DNA of 64,000 nucleotides from Stagonosporopsis chrysanthemi (taxonomy: Eukaryota; Ascomycota; Dothideomycetes; Pleosporales; Didymellaceae). This document shows positions 42,674 to 54,992 of this stretch, in pieces. Below the pieces are notes generated by a model that worked only from the letters and a program-made list of their open reading frames with translations, was not told where the DNA came from and ran no database searches. The stretch's first letter is position 1. Each line of letters starts with the position of its first letter. Location: the NCBI GenBank assembly GCA_022560025.1, contig JAFISE010000043.1:143743-207742 (forward strand), in the 5' to 3' direction. The translations under genes and the position numbers were made by a program.

Positions 42674-44743
42674 CGATGAAGGAAGGTCGGCCCGAGTCGG
42701 GAGATTCACGCTCCAGGCGAGGCTGCGAGGCTGGTTATTGATTGCTATAACAGGCTGGTCGTGATCCGTGCTCCAATGTTTGGTGACACTGCATTTGGAA
42801 GTGGATTTCTATTGTGCTGTGAGCCAGCAGGAGAGACATTTTGCAAGGCCAAGGCCGCCGTCCTGCAAAGTGCGCATTGCAAGTATTCGTACACTGTACA
42901 TGCGCGCAAACGATCTGTCTAATGGGGTGCACAGCTACTGAGGCCGAGCATATGCGTGAGCTGCATGCTGCAGCACACGCGGATTGGACGTTGACTGTCA
43001 TCAGCATGCATAGCTGCTACCTGCTTTGTCCACAGAAGTCCTTCAACGTTTCAAGATGCTGTTGGTGTATCGAGTACAGGGTTCTCCACTGATGCTTCCC
43101 GTACCAAGTCTCAATGAGACTGGTGGCCGCCGCATTTGTGGGGTAATGCGTGATAGGCACATCTGCGCATCCTCGCGGTGTTTCTTCAGGCAACCGCGGC
43201 CGAGATGTACTCCACTCTTTGCATGTGTGCCACGCGGACTCTGCTGAGTCGTGTTACGGCCAACTGCGATCGTCAGTATCAGTACTTATGGTTCAGTCCA
43301 TAGTGAGGGGTCCGCGAGTCGTGAAGCTCGTTAACCGCGATCAATTGATATCGAGATAAGAGTATATTGCGCTTGCCGTTCCTGCAGCCAGTCGACACGA
43401 CGATGCCTTCCGTAAAGGTTGCGTGCTGGACCTTAGTTGAGCAGCGTGGGGGTGTTTGGGCAGTCGCCTGCACCGTCCTCGTATCTGACAGACGAATGAG
43501 CATTCCAAGCTCACCTGCAAGTGACGCCTCTGGCGTTCCTGTGGGAACTAAACTTTGCAGGCATTTGACAAGCTGCAGGGACAAATATCGCTGCGCCCTT
43601 CACTCGTTTGGTCAGATGGCAAGGCAACAGGCATGATCGTTATCTCGCTTCCTGAGGCGAAGAGTGCTCGAGGCGCGCTGAGAGATGAGCATCCTGACAG
43701 ATTCGCTAGCCGTGAACAGCGGCAAGGCCTACCAAACAGGCGTTCCTCGTTAAGCACTGCTCGTTTCTGACCACCGATCAATACTGCCTCGCCCTCGCCG
43801 TATGCCTGAAGTGGACGACGAGGTCCGAGCGAGACCAAATTGGTGCGCATGGCCGATGGTCAGCCTAGTCGGACAGCCTGAGGGCAGCAAGAACCTCCCC
43901 TATGCCTGAGGCGTTGCAGACTTTTCTGCTGAGACAGCGAGCGTGCTGATCTCCACGGAAAGGGTTGCGCGCTGAACACCCTGGAGGGCTGTTGAGGGTG
44001 CCGGGGACGGCAGCGCTGCTCTCCTTGCGGCAATGCGGCGCAGGCCAGACGCACCCATATCATGTGCTCTAGATGACCACGGAACGAATCTGGCGCCGAA
44101 GCGAGCATTTATTGCCGTGATAGCGACAATCGACGTCTGTCTCGGTGGCGCCATGGACGGTGGCTTGATGACTCGAGGCTGATGAACAGGGCCGACGCAC
44201 ATTCCAGCAAGAAAATTTGTAGCTTACGAGAGACTGAGCGAAAACTATGAGACGCGCAGGCACTGCAGGGTGCAAATTTGGCTCAGCTGCAGGGCTGAGA
44301 CAGGTGAGCGTACGTCCCTGCATCCGTGGATTGCAAATGCTCGCCATCACAGCCAAAATGGCGAGCAGCGGAGCGAGTCGGCTATCCATACAAAACGTCC
44401 TCCAGCGGTCCTATGGGGGAACGCCGCAAAGGGTGTTTCACGGGCACGCAATGCATTGCGCCAGCAGCTCGATGAATGAGCGATGCGCAGCGCGCAATCA
44501 CGGTGTGTTGTGGAAGCATGATCAGCGACCGATACAATAGCTTCTTGCTCCTCTTTGGGATCACGACACTCTGGGAAAGGCAGCGTCCCAACCCAAACGT
44601 GCACGTCACCCGCCATGTCCGGAAGAGCAGATGACTAGCGAGTGGGGAGTGGGCCTCGGGCTCTGTCTACTGTGTAGGAGGCTGGTCGTGCTGCAATCAC
44701 GCCTGCGCTGTGGTGTCACCAGTGAAAACACGCAGCGACGGCG

Positions 44744-44767
44744 ACTGCAACTGCAACTGCAACTGCA
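44744..44767. repeat. (CTGCAA)4 repeat
   Basis: Four copies of a hexamer (ACTGCA in another phase), upstream of the ECL1-family gene. Confidence 0.75.
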
Positions 44768-44853
44768 TGCCAGGTGGAGCGGCGGGCGCAGAATTTGACG
44801 CTGCGCAGCACGCTCATGCGTGGAAGGGCTCAGCAAATGGCGCTCGACGCGGC

Positions 44854-44881
44854 CGACGAGCGACGAGCGACGAGCGACGAG
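44854..44881. repeat. (CGACGAG)4 repeat
   Basis: Four perfect copies of a 7-bp unit, upstream of the ECL1-family gene. Confidence 0.8.
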
Positions 44882-45042
44882 TGAACATGGTCCTCGTCCT
44901 CGTCCTGGGTGGGCGAATCGGTGCGGCGCAGGCAGAGCGTGTCCCACGGAAACGCGGCCATGCTGTTTCGGGCGTGGTGGCCAAAGAGGGGTGCAGGAGC
45001 AGCTTGCGGCGGCTCGAAGAAATGTCGCCTTGGCTGCAGCGT

Positions 45043-45072
45043 GGACCACAGGACCACAGGACCACAGGACCC
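45043..45072. repeat. (GGACCACA)3.5 repeat
   Basis: Three and a half copies of an 8-bp unit, about 330 bp before the ECL1-family ATG. Confidence 0.8.
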
Positions 45073-45399
45073 ATCCATGCTCACGCTGCATCCTGATGTG
45101 GAGTGCTTAGTGCGTGGGACTCCCCTGTCCGCCGTGTGCCTGAGCGTCTTAAGAGCATCCTCATCGCCTGCTCCCGCTACACCCGTCTCCACAAGCTCCG
45201 CTCAGCGCTGCAGACCCTATCTCGCATGACTCCTGTCTGAGCTCCTGCTGCTTGATAAAGAAGCACTTCCTCGTCCCTTTTGAGAGCACTCATACCCCCA
45301 CCACACTGCACCTCACCAGCCGTCGACTCATCAGTCAGCGTCCCAGCTCACTCCACCACTACCACACCAACTGCACTTGACCGCCACCTCACATCCACA

Positions 45400-45870
45400 A
45401 TGACTTCCCAGATGGAGTGGTCGCACGACTTCTGCCTCTCCTGCGACCGCCAGATGGAGGGCGGCACCTACTGCTCGCAGGCCTGCCGGCTGGCCGACCT
45501 CGAGAAGGCTGGCCAGCAGCAGACTGCCCAGCTCTCGTCGTCTGCTTCGTCCACATCCTCATCCAACAACGGCTTCTACCTGCCCCCGGCTGTCAACTTC
45601 TCGCAGTACAAGGCACCGTCGACATCACGGGGCTTCGACATGGCTCCCTCTAGCCCGCACCACTACTACACCACTGCGAATGGCTCGTACTTCGCTCCAC
45701 CAACTGCGGGGCAGCGTAGCCTCACGCCGTCATCCTCCCGATCGTCGCTGTCATCCAACTCGTCGACAACACAGTCAGGCATCACCGCCCAGGCGGCATC
45801 GCAATTGAACAACTACATGCGATCCTTTGACCAGACACGAGAACAGAAGAGGAGGCACGCCCAGTACTGA
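45400..45870 (+). CDS. ECL1: Ecl1-family (extender of chronological lifespan) zinc-binding protein
   Basis: Intronless, 156 residues. The N-terminus carries the Ecl1-type motif: DFCLSCDRQMEGGTYCSQACRL, a C-x2-C and C-x3-C arrangement expected to bind zinc. The rest is serine-rich and disordered, ending in a short basic tail (DQTREQKRRHAQ). In fission yeast Ecl1-family proteins extend chronological lifespan and respond to nutrient, zinc or sulfur limitation. The leader is pyrimidine-rich and the ATG is chosen because the zinc motif starts eleven residues later. Family assignment rests mainly on the cysteine motif. Confidence 0.78.
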   Translation: MTSQMEWSHDFCLSCDRQMEGGTYCSQACRLADLEKAGQQQTAQLSSSASSTSSSNNGFYLPPAVNFSQYKAPSTSRGFDMAPSSPHHYYTTANGSYFAPPTAGQRSLTPSSSRSSLSSNSSTTQSGITAQAASQLNNYMRSFDQTREQKRRHAQY

Positions 45871-48800
45871 TTTGGCCTTCTCCTTCCTTGTCCTTGTCTC
45901 GTTTCTGCAAAATGGTCTCATCTTTTCCCGGAGTTTGGCATAATTAAAATACGGAACACCGAATGACTACGACACTCAGCGCACATACCCTTTGCTTTTC
46001 GGATTAGGTTTCGGGCTTGTAACCATCGGACCCGGCGCGGTCCTTGGAGTTTACTCATCGTCTGGATGGCTGCTTGCATTACCCTTGTATCATCTCCTAT
46101 CTACGCATGGCGGAGCGGTGTACGATCAAAAGCACATCTATTAACCTCGACGGCCCACTGCAGGCGTGGACGCGAAGGAACTGTTTGTTCGCGAGCATTT
46201 TCCAGCCTGGTGTTTGGCATGGCATGGATAATGGGCTGCCTTGACATGCTGCATAGCGTGTTTGTTGGCGGATATCCCCTCACTCCTACGGGCGCTCAAT
46301 GACGCACCGGTCCTCTACTCTAGCAATTATGTAGTCACTGCCTCGGCATTCTAATGAAGAGCGCACCGGGAGGCCCACCCGGCGCAGTTTGGACACACAA
46401 CGATAGTCTTGTCTCATGCAACTTCTTGACGTCTCGGTGATCGCCTTGCACAACGGCTTGTCTCACGTCAAGTTGCATCGCAACCATCAATAATGATGGA
46501 TCGCACATCCGGGTGGCACTCCGCACGTGACTGTGACGGGCGAGGTCATTGGCAGCCCTCGAAGGGCGTCGTTCAGAGCGGGGCCAGGCCCAAGGCTGCG
46601 TCGCTTCTAAGCCAGAGCAAATCACCGCGTCGGCCACATTGGGCAAAGCAACGGCGGTCGTCACGATCTGCCTCCTGTCTCACACTGACCAGGAAGACTT
46701 TTCGCGACGATCCAGACGTCGACCACTGCTCAACGCTTCTCACGGCGCCGGGAGGCGAATTGGCAGACACCCCCAACGGCCCAACACGCAACACGCAACA
46801 TGCAACACGGGACGCAGCCAACAGGCGCCGTATCTGTTCCAGTCCTCTGGGCTCCAAGTGCTGCAGTCCCTTGACGTCTGGTGCAACCTCCAGGAGTGGG
46901 CCGCGCTCCAAGTGGCCGGCGCCTCAGCGCTACGAATGCAAATGCGGGGTAAATGGCATCGCTGCTGGAAGCAAGCTGCCGCAGCAATCATCCCGCGCGG
47001 CCTGCTGCAGCTGCAGCTGCAGCAGCTCTGCAGCAGTCACTTAGACAAGTTCTGCCTTGGCCGCGCAGGTTGTTATGGCGCAACCCGCGAACAGCGCTCT
47101 GCTTCACCACCATCTGCTATTGCCGGACACGGTCGATCAGCCGTGACAGCTGAGCAGCATCGCAGAGTTTTCGGTGACTCCCTGCTCCCTCAAGCTTGCT
47201 TGACTCTTGCTGCTCTATTCCCGACACGGGGCTCCACTTCGTCTCAGCAGGCGCAAGCGCAGCCGGACGTTGCTCGTTCCCCGTCGGCTTCCGAGCAGTC
47301 AAGCTCCGCTCCTGGCAGTTCCGATGCATTATGTCATCGTGTGCTACCAGCTCGATGGTTGGCGACTGTTCATTCGCGCACGCCGGCAGATCCTGTTCTG
47401 GCCTCTGGCCACGTCGGCGTGATGCCAGCGCTCGCTTGGAGCAAAAGCAGACGCTGTTCTTCAGCTACCGGGTGCAGGGGCTCAGCGGCCGCTTCCGAGC
47501 CTGATGTGCGCTCCATTCTGCGAACTTGAATCACGCCAAAGGGTCCACCATAGCACCGAGTCGGACCACGGAGACGGGAACATGCAGGCACCACACAAAC
47601 AACGAATTCCTTCGTCGTCGCACGCAACATTTGGTCCGCCGATTGCGCTGTCGCGATAAGCTCAGACCAGCGCCGCATCGGAGAGCACAGGTCTCTCCCC
47701 GACGATGGCCTTGCGAAAATTCAACATGGCGTGCTGGTGAAGCTCATGGGCGATCAGATGAGTCAAAAGGGGGATGCAAGCGCACTGCCGGGGCCATTGT
47801 GCCATGAGACGTTTTGTTGACGATGCACAGCGGTCCTGGCTAGAATCAAGATCTGACGATTTCCTAGTCAACTTCCCGTCAAGCACTTGTCGCGCAAGCA
47901 CGTGCAGTGTGCATTTGCTAATGGACAACGATCGTCGCAACATTGCTCAAGAACATTATTGTCTGTGCTTGTCCAAAACACTTGGAGCTTGCCCAGGTGT
48001 CGTTGGAATACTGACCCTTTCATATTCACTTACATACTATGGATTCACGGGTGTTTGGCCGTGTTGCACGACACCATCTATTGTACACGAATATCGCAAG
48101 TCTGTAATAGTGACAACAGCTCTGCGGATAAACGTCTCCGACCAGAACACAATTCTCCCGCGTTCACATGCACGTTTCCCACATCTCAGATCAGAACGCC
48201 TCGTGGCTGACGCCATGCTTGCTCAACAGAGCATCCAGGCCAGGCACGGCACAGGTCCTTGTACAATCATGATGTATTCCAAGTCGGCTATCTGCACACG
48301 TCAACACTCCAAAACCCAGATCGCCGCGGGTGTTCCCTTCGATCTGGAATTCTACCGCCGAGTCTACACTGCTCTGGGGCTAGTTGTCTCTTCCCGCACG
48401 ATCGCGCTGCTGCAGCATCGCCCGCTGCAGCACTAAACGATGCCTCGCGGCGGACGTTTGCATGCGTGCCTCGAGACTGCTGAGCATCAACAGCATGATC
48501 GCGGTTGGACTAGAGTAATTGGATCGTGTATTGGCGTTCTGATGGATTTGATGGTGGTACACGCTCGTTCATGACACAGCATGGCTTGCAATGCTATTTC
48601 ATGGTCTGGATACAGGCGTGCTATGGGCGCGCACCTGCAGGGGGGGAAATAGCGAGACTAGTCCTGCGCCTAGAGGACTATTTTGCACTCGCATCTGTAG
48701 ACACGATTTATCAATGCCACGATTGCCTGAAAGCTATGCTCAACGCATTGTATTGGCGTAGTATTACTGCTTTACCCAGATGCGACTCATCCAGACCTCA

Positions 48801-49348
48801 GAGAGTGCCATCCAACGTGCGCGAGGTACGGATGCTACTTCCAACTAGAGCAGCGTGAAGTGTGAAAGCATGTGCGATCATGGGGATCTCGCTCAGAGTC
48901 CAGAACCCCACTCTCCTACCTGACTCTGAAGCGGCCCATATCTCTGCATTTGCAGAGAAGGTGAGAATGAGACGAGATCGCCACGTTCGCTTCCGATGGT
49001 ATGTACATGGTACGTTCCTAGCTAGATTATTCGTCACGAAATGGCGTTCTAGTCTTTGCCTGATCGTCTAGGATCTAGGGACAATCCGTAGCATTGGTGT
49101 CTCACTGCTTCAGCATCAGGGAGGCCGTCCCGTACAAGCCCGCAGAACCTCACTACTTGGAGCGTTCACCGGCGAAGGACCGATAGTATCGTTCGGTGAG
49201 TGAGTCGCATTGATCTATAGATGAAAAGTACCCTTTTTGGCCCACTTGTCCAGAAATATGAATGCCGACCATATAGAAGCATCCGGATATACCTAAGCCA
49301 AAACACCCTTTCAATACCCAAAGCCGCGGAGTATTTACGGTCGGCTCC
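45871..49348. other. gene-poor interval
   Basis: About 3.5 kb. The largest frame (46549-47529, +) opens with TTG and is low-complexity. A 220-codon ATG frame at 47774-48436 has no domain and looks random in composition. A (CAACACG)-type repeat at about 46780-46808 and a (CTGCAG)-rich block at about 47000-47036 are the visible structures. Confidence 0.45.
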
Positions 49349-52228
49349 TCACTGAGCTCCCATCAGCTTCTTTCGCTGTCTCTCTGCCCACTCCCGCGAT
49401 GCAATCCTACCCCGTTCGGCAGCTTCTGCCCGTGCTCTCTTGGCAGCTTCTTCTTTCTCCTTTCGCTCGCGCTCCAGCGTCTCCTTCTCCACCTTGTCAC
49501 GATTGAAGACTTGCTTGCCCCTGGACTGGAGCGCTGCAGCATCCACAGGGGTCACAGTCAATTTACCGTCCTCGGCAAGCAAGACGCTATTGTGGTTCGC
49601 AGATGAGGTGGAAGTCGAGCGTGAGACTGATGGCCCGCTAATGCTGTTGCGAACACTTGCGAGCGAGGTTGATCGTTGTGGAGCGTCGGCCTGTGAGGGA
49701 GGCGGGATGCTTACTCCTGGTCCCTGTTTGACAAGTATCGAGTCCCGGGGTCGATAGGCGACCGGCTTCCTGACGGGCGCCGCAAGGGCGGCTTTTTTCA
49801 CAGCTTCAGCTTCTGCCATGCGTTTCAGACGCTCTTCCTTTTGTGCTTTCAACCTTGCCGCTGTTGCCTCGCCTGGTAATTGGAAACTAGGTTTTGTAGT
49901 CGGTTTGGTCGACCTGGAGATTGCGGACATGCTAATCGGTCGCGCAACAGGCTTCTCTGTACCCCCCGCTTCCTCCATACGTTTCAGACGCTCTTCCTTC
50001 TGAGCCTTCAACCTTGCTGCTGTTGCTTCACCGGGAAGTTGGAAACTTGGTATTGTGGGAGGCTTTATTGACTTGGCCGGAGGCGGCATGCTGATCGGAC
50101 GCTGTCTTCGAGCAGCCGGTAATTCCGCTTCACGTCTCAGACGCTCTTCCTTCTGTGCTCTGAGCTTAGCCGCTACATTATCGCTGGACAAGTGAAAGAT
50201 AGCCTTCGTAGGTGCTCTTCCCTTCGGCGGTGGCGGAGGTGTAGGAAAAGACAGGCTAATGGGGTGGCGCTTGGATGCGAGGTAGTCTGCTGTTTCGGTT
50301 GATGGCTTCCGGACATCTTTGTTTGGCACGGTGCGAATACTTGATGCACGCGCTAGGGATGTTGTCGTAGGCTTCACGCTCTTAGGGTTTGCAGTCGGCA
50401 CTCTTGAGACTTTTGTAGCTAGAGACGCCTCCGTTTTTCTAGACGCAAGTGATGCCTTTGCAGCTACAGGTGCATTGACCGGCATTTTACTTGGAGTCTT
50501 ACTTACAACTTTGGCTGGAGGTCGGGTCGAAGTACGTACGGGCGTCTTCCCTGGCGTCTTACTGGACGTCTTACTGGACGTCTTACTGGGCGTCTTACCG
50601 GGTGTTTTCCCGTGAGCGGCTGTTGAAGCAGTAGACATTGTAGGTCCTCGCGGTGATTTCTCGTTGTCAGAATGGCCGAGGTCGGGAATGGCTGTTCCAA
50701 TGGATTCGAGATCCTCTTCGAGCCTGTCAATGGCAGATATTGACTCTTCAATACGCATTGGAGATTTAGAAGGGCTTCGTGGGCTACGTTGAGTGGCGAC
50801 TTGGTTCTTAGTCGGGGTAGACATGGATGTTTCGAATGGTTTCTCATCGCACAGCATCTTTGGCTCTACTTCCGATGCAAATTCCACGGAGGCCAGTGTT
50901 CCATTGATGGCTTGGTGATCGACCGGCGTCTCAAAATTTGCATCGAATTCGGCGTCTGTAGGTGTCACTGGCCTTGCATCGACGAACGTGGTGAACTCTT
51001 CGTTGACTGTAACAGCATCTACCGTCTGGCACCCATCAGCCTGACTCTCGCTGGAGTCTTCCGGCACAGCTTCTGTCTCTACTACTTCTCGGAGCTTGGC
51101 ATCAAGCTTGCCGTCTGTGTTCGACAGCCTATCTGTGGTGGGCGCAGGTGGGGTAGGCTCTTCAACCTCGATGACCTCAATTTCAGCTTGCTTATTAGGC
51201 CCTCCTTCTTGTACATCGATTGTCTCCGTCCAGACTTCTGGAACAGCCTCTGTGCCACTTTCTTGACCTGACTTGGATCGTGGTGTTTGTTGCTCGTGTT
51301 CGTCCTCATGCTTTGCTTGCTGGCGTCGCGTCGAACGTTTGGGCTTTGGTGCCTTCTCAGGTCCAACATCCGGGAAAGCTTCGTTCACAGTCGCTGTGCC
51401 GTCCTGCTCAGTGGCATGTTGGGCCTCGACAGTCGCATGCAGCGAAATTGCGGTGGACTCCGCTGCAGGGTTTGCCGTGGCATGTTCCCCGGCATTCTCA
51501 ATGATTTGGTCGGCTGGTTGCTCCTCCTCGAGCTTTGCCTGTTGGCGTCGAGTTCTTCTTGCGGATTTTGGCGCTGACTTGGTCCCGACTGGCGCGGGTT
51601 CTTCTTGCGTGGCGGGTGGCTCGACCTCAGGGACAGTATCCAGTTCCTCTGCTGGAACAGTCTGGGCTTGCTCTGCAGCCTGTTCCGTCTCCACGTCAGC
51701 CGTGGCTTCTTCGGTCGCAGGAGGAGCGTTTTGCGCTTTGCCGAGAGCCTCTTCTTGTTCAAGTTTCGCTAGCTGCCGACGCGTAAGTCTGACTGCAGGG
51801 GTCTGCGGAACGACTGTGTGCTCGTCGTTGCTGACGGTTTCTGCACCACCTGCAGACACAATTAGTAATGTAGCCTTTGACCTGATCGCGGCACTTGACT
51901 AACCATCTTGGTGCCCCTGAGATGGCCCTTGTACTGCAGTCTCGGACGCTGTGCTCGCAATCGCCTGTAGTTCGGCTTCTTCGTCATCCTGCACCGGATC
52001 CTCGTCGGTCTTCGCGTGCTTGCTTTTGGCGCCCTTCCTCCCGGGTTTGCCCTTGCCCTTCTTTGCTGGTGTTTTGGCTGGCGTCTTCGCGGGAAGCGGC
52101 TCATCGGCCGACGCTACAGGCGGTGTGTTTGGCTCGATGTCCTTCAGCGCGCATGCATGGGCTTCGGGTGCTGCGGGATGCTCTTCCCCGTTCTGCTGGG
52201 CGCGTTGCGCGGCGCGGGTAACGCGCAT
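49349..52228 (-). CDS. large lysine- and proline-rich repeat protein, function unknown
   Basis: Two exons (51904-52228, 49349-51849) joined by a 54-bp intron give 941 residues. It starts MRVTRAAQRAQQNGEEH and is disordered, with Lys/Pro/Thr-rich repeats. KTPxK-type units are stacked around nt 50480-50610 (GKTPSK, SKTPGKTP). Three related copies of a helical unit follow toward the C-terminus, each holding AAxLKAQKEERLKR and preceded in two copies by SFQLPGEAT (nt about 49820-50200). Two copies of an RRTRRQQAK-type basic motif lie in the first third. The C-terminal 80 residues form a charged coiled coil. The composition suggests a nuclear or microtubule-associated scaffold, but I do not recognise a family and assign no function. 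Confidence 0.8.
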
Positions 52229-52946
52229 TGTGGTGGCTGCAGCGATTGTCGTGAGTCTGCCAGTGACTCACGTCAACTATCTGCAGAACGAAGGCATGCG
52301 GACAGCCGAAGATTGAGCGGCCGGTCTGGTTGACAGTGCTGGGAACCCTCGAGTCGATCGGCGGCGTCGCAGGGCTGCGCTTCTGGCCCTTACACAGTAG
52401 TGGGAACACCAACAAATATCCTCATTGGGATTAGCCTACTGCGTGCAAAGAACAGCCGGAACCGGAAACAGAGTCACGTGGCCTGAGCTCGGGGCCTCTG
52501 CAGGGTCGAAAGCCATCTGCCGGAACATGCAGCGAAGGGCCAGTTTCTGAACTCGGAGCCGTTCCCGCGAGAGTGGACATTTTCCCTTGCCACTCCTGCT
52601 GCGATCCCAAATTCTCCTGATAGATCACCCATTGAGCATCTCGCACGCTTTTGACGGACAGATTCCTGAGGTGTCGCGGTTGCTATTGAACTGACGCGAC
52701 TCCAACAATCATCCAAGAAGTCAGCTTCTCCAAGAAGTCGAGAAGCCCTCCAGTGCCTCAGTGGACGCGACATTTGCAAAAATTGTTTGTGACTGTGCAG
52801 CTGCGCGAGGCTGACAATCGGCACCATTCCCGGCACCCTTCACACCCATCGATATCTCCGAGACCGGCAAGCTGGCTTACCCCGCGAGGCAGTTGTGTGC
52901 GATTCTCAGCTCCGTCAGTAAGCGGAGCTACCCCACCATATCTAGC
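52229..52946. other. divergent promoter region
   Basis: Shared upstream region of the 941-residue protein gene and AGX1. No element stands out. Confidence 0.5.
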
Positions 52947-54402
52947 ATGACCTCACGAGCATCGGCGAACTCCCGCCTCAATCTCTTCTCCAAGCACCTC
53001 GACCCCAAGCCATTCTTCGAGCTCAACACGCCATTCTCGACTGAACGCAGCGGACACCTTGAAGACGCACACGGTAATCGTATCCCAAGCAACAGGCCTG
53101 AAGCCCTGGCACCATCACCAAAGAGAGAAGAAGCACCCAAGATGGCGTCCTCCCAAGCTCCCCACCCGGCTCTCATGATTCCCGGACCCATTGAGTTTGA
53201 CGATGAAGTCCTCAGGTCCATGAGCTTTTACAGGTCAGTTCCGTGTTCCAATGGCCCTCCGAATCGTATGCTAATCAGCCCATAGTGAATCACACGTTGG
53301 TCAGCCCTTTGTCAATTGCTTCAGCGAAGTGCTGCAGAACCTGCGCAAGCTCTTCCAGACCACCGACCCTGCTTCGCAACCATTTGTCATCTCTGGTTCC
53401 GGCACACTCGGATGGGACCAGGTCGCCGCCAACTTGGCTGAGCCGGGTGACGAGGTCCTTGTCCTTCACACTGGCTATTTCGCCGACTCGTTTGCCGATT
53501 GCTTCGAGACATACGGCGCCAAGGTCACACAATTGAAGGCACCTATTGGTGACCGACCGCAACTGGACGAGATTGAGAAGGCTCTCAAGGAGAAGAAGTA
53601 CAAGATTGTCACAGTCACACATGTCGATACATCTACCGGTGTACTCAGCGAGCTCAAGCCATTGAGCGATCTTGTACAGAAGGTCAGCCCCGAGACATTG
53701 CTTGTCGTCGATGGTGTTTGCAGTGTTGGTTCGGAGGAAATCCGCTTCGATGACTGGAAGCTGGACGTCGTCCTCACAGCATCACAGAAGGCTATTGGCT
53801 GCCCTGCTGGCCTCAGCATCCTGATGGCATCTGGCAAAGCCATCGAGGTCTTCAAGAATAGGAAGACACGACCCACATCTTACTTCGGGTCTTGGAAGAA
53901 CTGGCTGCCCAGTGAGTACATGGAGCACATGTACCCTGATTCTCCTGCTAACTCACCTGTAGTCATGCAGAATTACGAAGCTAAGAAGGCATCCTATTTC
54001 GCCACACCGTCCCCTCAGCTTGTACATGCTCTCGACACTGCGCTCAAGCAGATTTTGTCACGCCCTCTGGAGCAGCGTTTTGCCGACCACAAGGCTGCAT
54101 CAAAGAAGATCAAGCAGGCCGTTGCTGACTTTGGCCTCAAGCAGCTTGCCTCGAAGCCTGAGAATCAGGCCAACGGCATGACCGCTATCTACTTGCCCGA
54201 AGGTATTACACCGCCAGAGGTTCTCCCTAATCTGTTGAAGAAGGGTGTCATCTTTGCGGGTGGTCTACACAAGGAGATTGCTACCAAGTACATCCGTTGT
54301 GGACACATGGGTGTCAGTGTAACAGATCCAAACCGCAAGGATCTGACCAAAGCGATTGAAAGTCTGAAAGAAGCATTGACAGAAGTTGGGCACATGGCAT
54401 AA
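52947..54402 (+). CDS. AGX1: alanine-glyoxylate aminotransferase
   Basis: Two exons (52947-53233, 53286-54402) give 467 residues. It transfers the amino group of alanine to glyoxylate, making glycine and pyruvate, with PLP. Class V aminotransferase landmarks: PGPIEFDDEVL, SHVGQPFV, VISGSGTLGWDQ, VDGVCSVGSEEIRFDDW, and the PLP lysine in TASQKAIGCPAG. The C-terminal region has FAGGLH and YIRCGHMG. The N-terminal 65 residues (MTSRASANSRLNLFSKHLD...) are basic and extend beyond the yeast enzyme, which starts near the internal Met66 (nt 53142). That extension looks like a mitochondrial presequence. No C-terminal SKL-type signal is present. The intron splits a serine codon (AG|T). Confidence 0.94.
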
Positions 54403-54992
54403 ATGTCTTGTCTTTCTACACGACTTGTATATACGTCACACCGTCACAAGACAACATAAAGGTCGGCTGCATGCCAACACTGTACCAAGGACTGTGCCAA
54501 AAATAGCACATCATCCTGCCTGTTCACTTTTCGATGTCTGAAGTGATGCGGATATTGTGGCTGTGCTAACCTCCACAGCACCAAGTCTGCTATGCTTATC
54601 AAGTATTGAAAATCAGCCATCGTAGGTATTAGGAGGCCGACGATTCGTCTCGGGCTTTTACAGCCAAGAGGCTTAGCCCAGGATCGCGGCTTAATTAGTG
54701 GGAATTGTGGGTTTTATTGCCACCTCGGCCTATGATACTACGACATTGCGGTAATGATGCTGCGTAGGAATCCATAGGATGTGGAATTCATCGGTCCGGT
54801 ACTTCGCGGCGAGGCGGCGTTTGCTTGGTATGTTCTGCGAGATACCCTTTCGATCGACATAGCAAGAATTTGCATCCCCGCCTGTTCGTCTCCGCTCTTC
54901 ACCACGGACCGTATTGGACACGCGCTCGAGCAGGACACTCGTTTTGACTGCTTCTGCACAGCCATTCTGGTCGAACCAGCGTCTTTACAAAA
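54403..54992. other. intergenic
   Basis: 3' flank of AGX1 and promoter of the next gene. Nothing recognised. Confidence 0.5.

Larger units (their letters stand above)
42023..45399. other. gene-poor, repeat-rich interval upstream of the ECL1 gene
   Basis: About 3.4 kb without a supportable gene. The proximal 700 bp before the ECL1-family ATG is rich in short tandem repeats and pyrimidine tracts and is likely a long promoter and leader. Frames on both strands are short and overlap one another. Confidence 0.5.

Noticed and set aside
46549..47529. 326-codon plus-strand frame
   Set aside because: It opens with TTG, has repetitive Gln/Ala/Ser composition and no recognisable domain; the region is GC-rich where stops are rare.
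47774..48436. 220-codon ATG frame in the gene-poor interval
   Set aside because: Composition looks random (many Cys, His, Thr), with no domain, signal or helix pattern.
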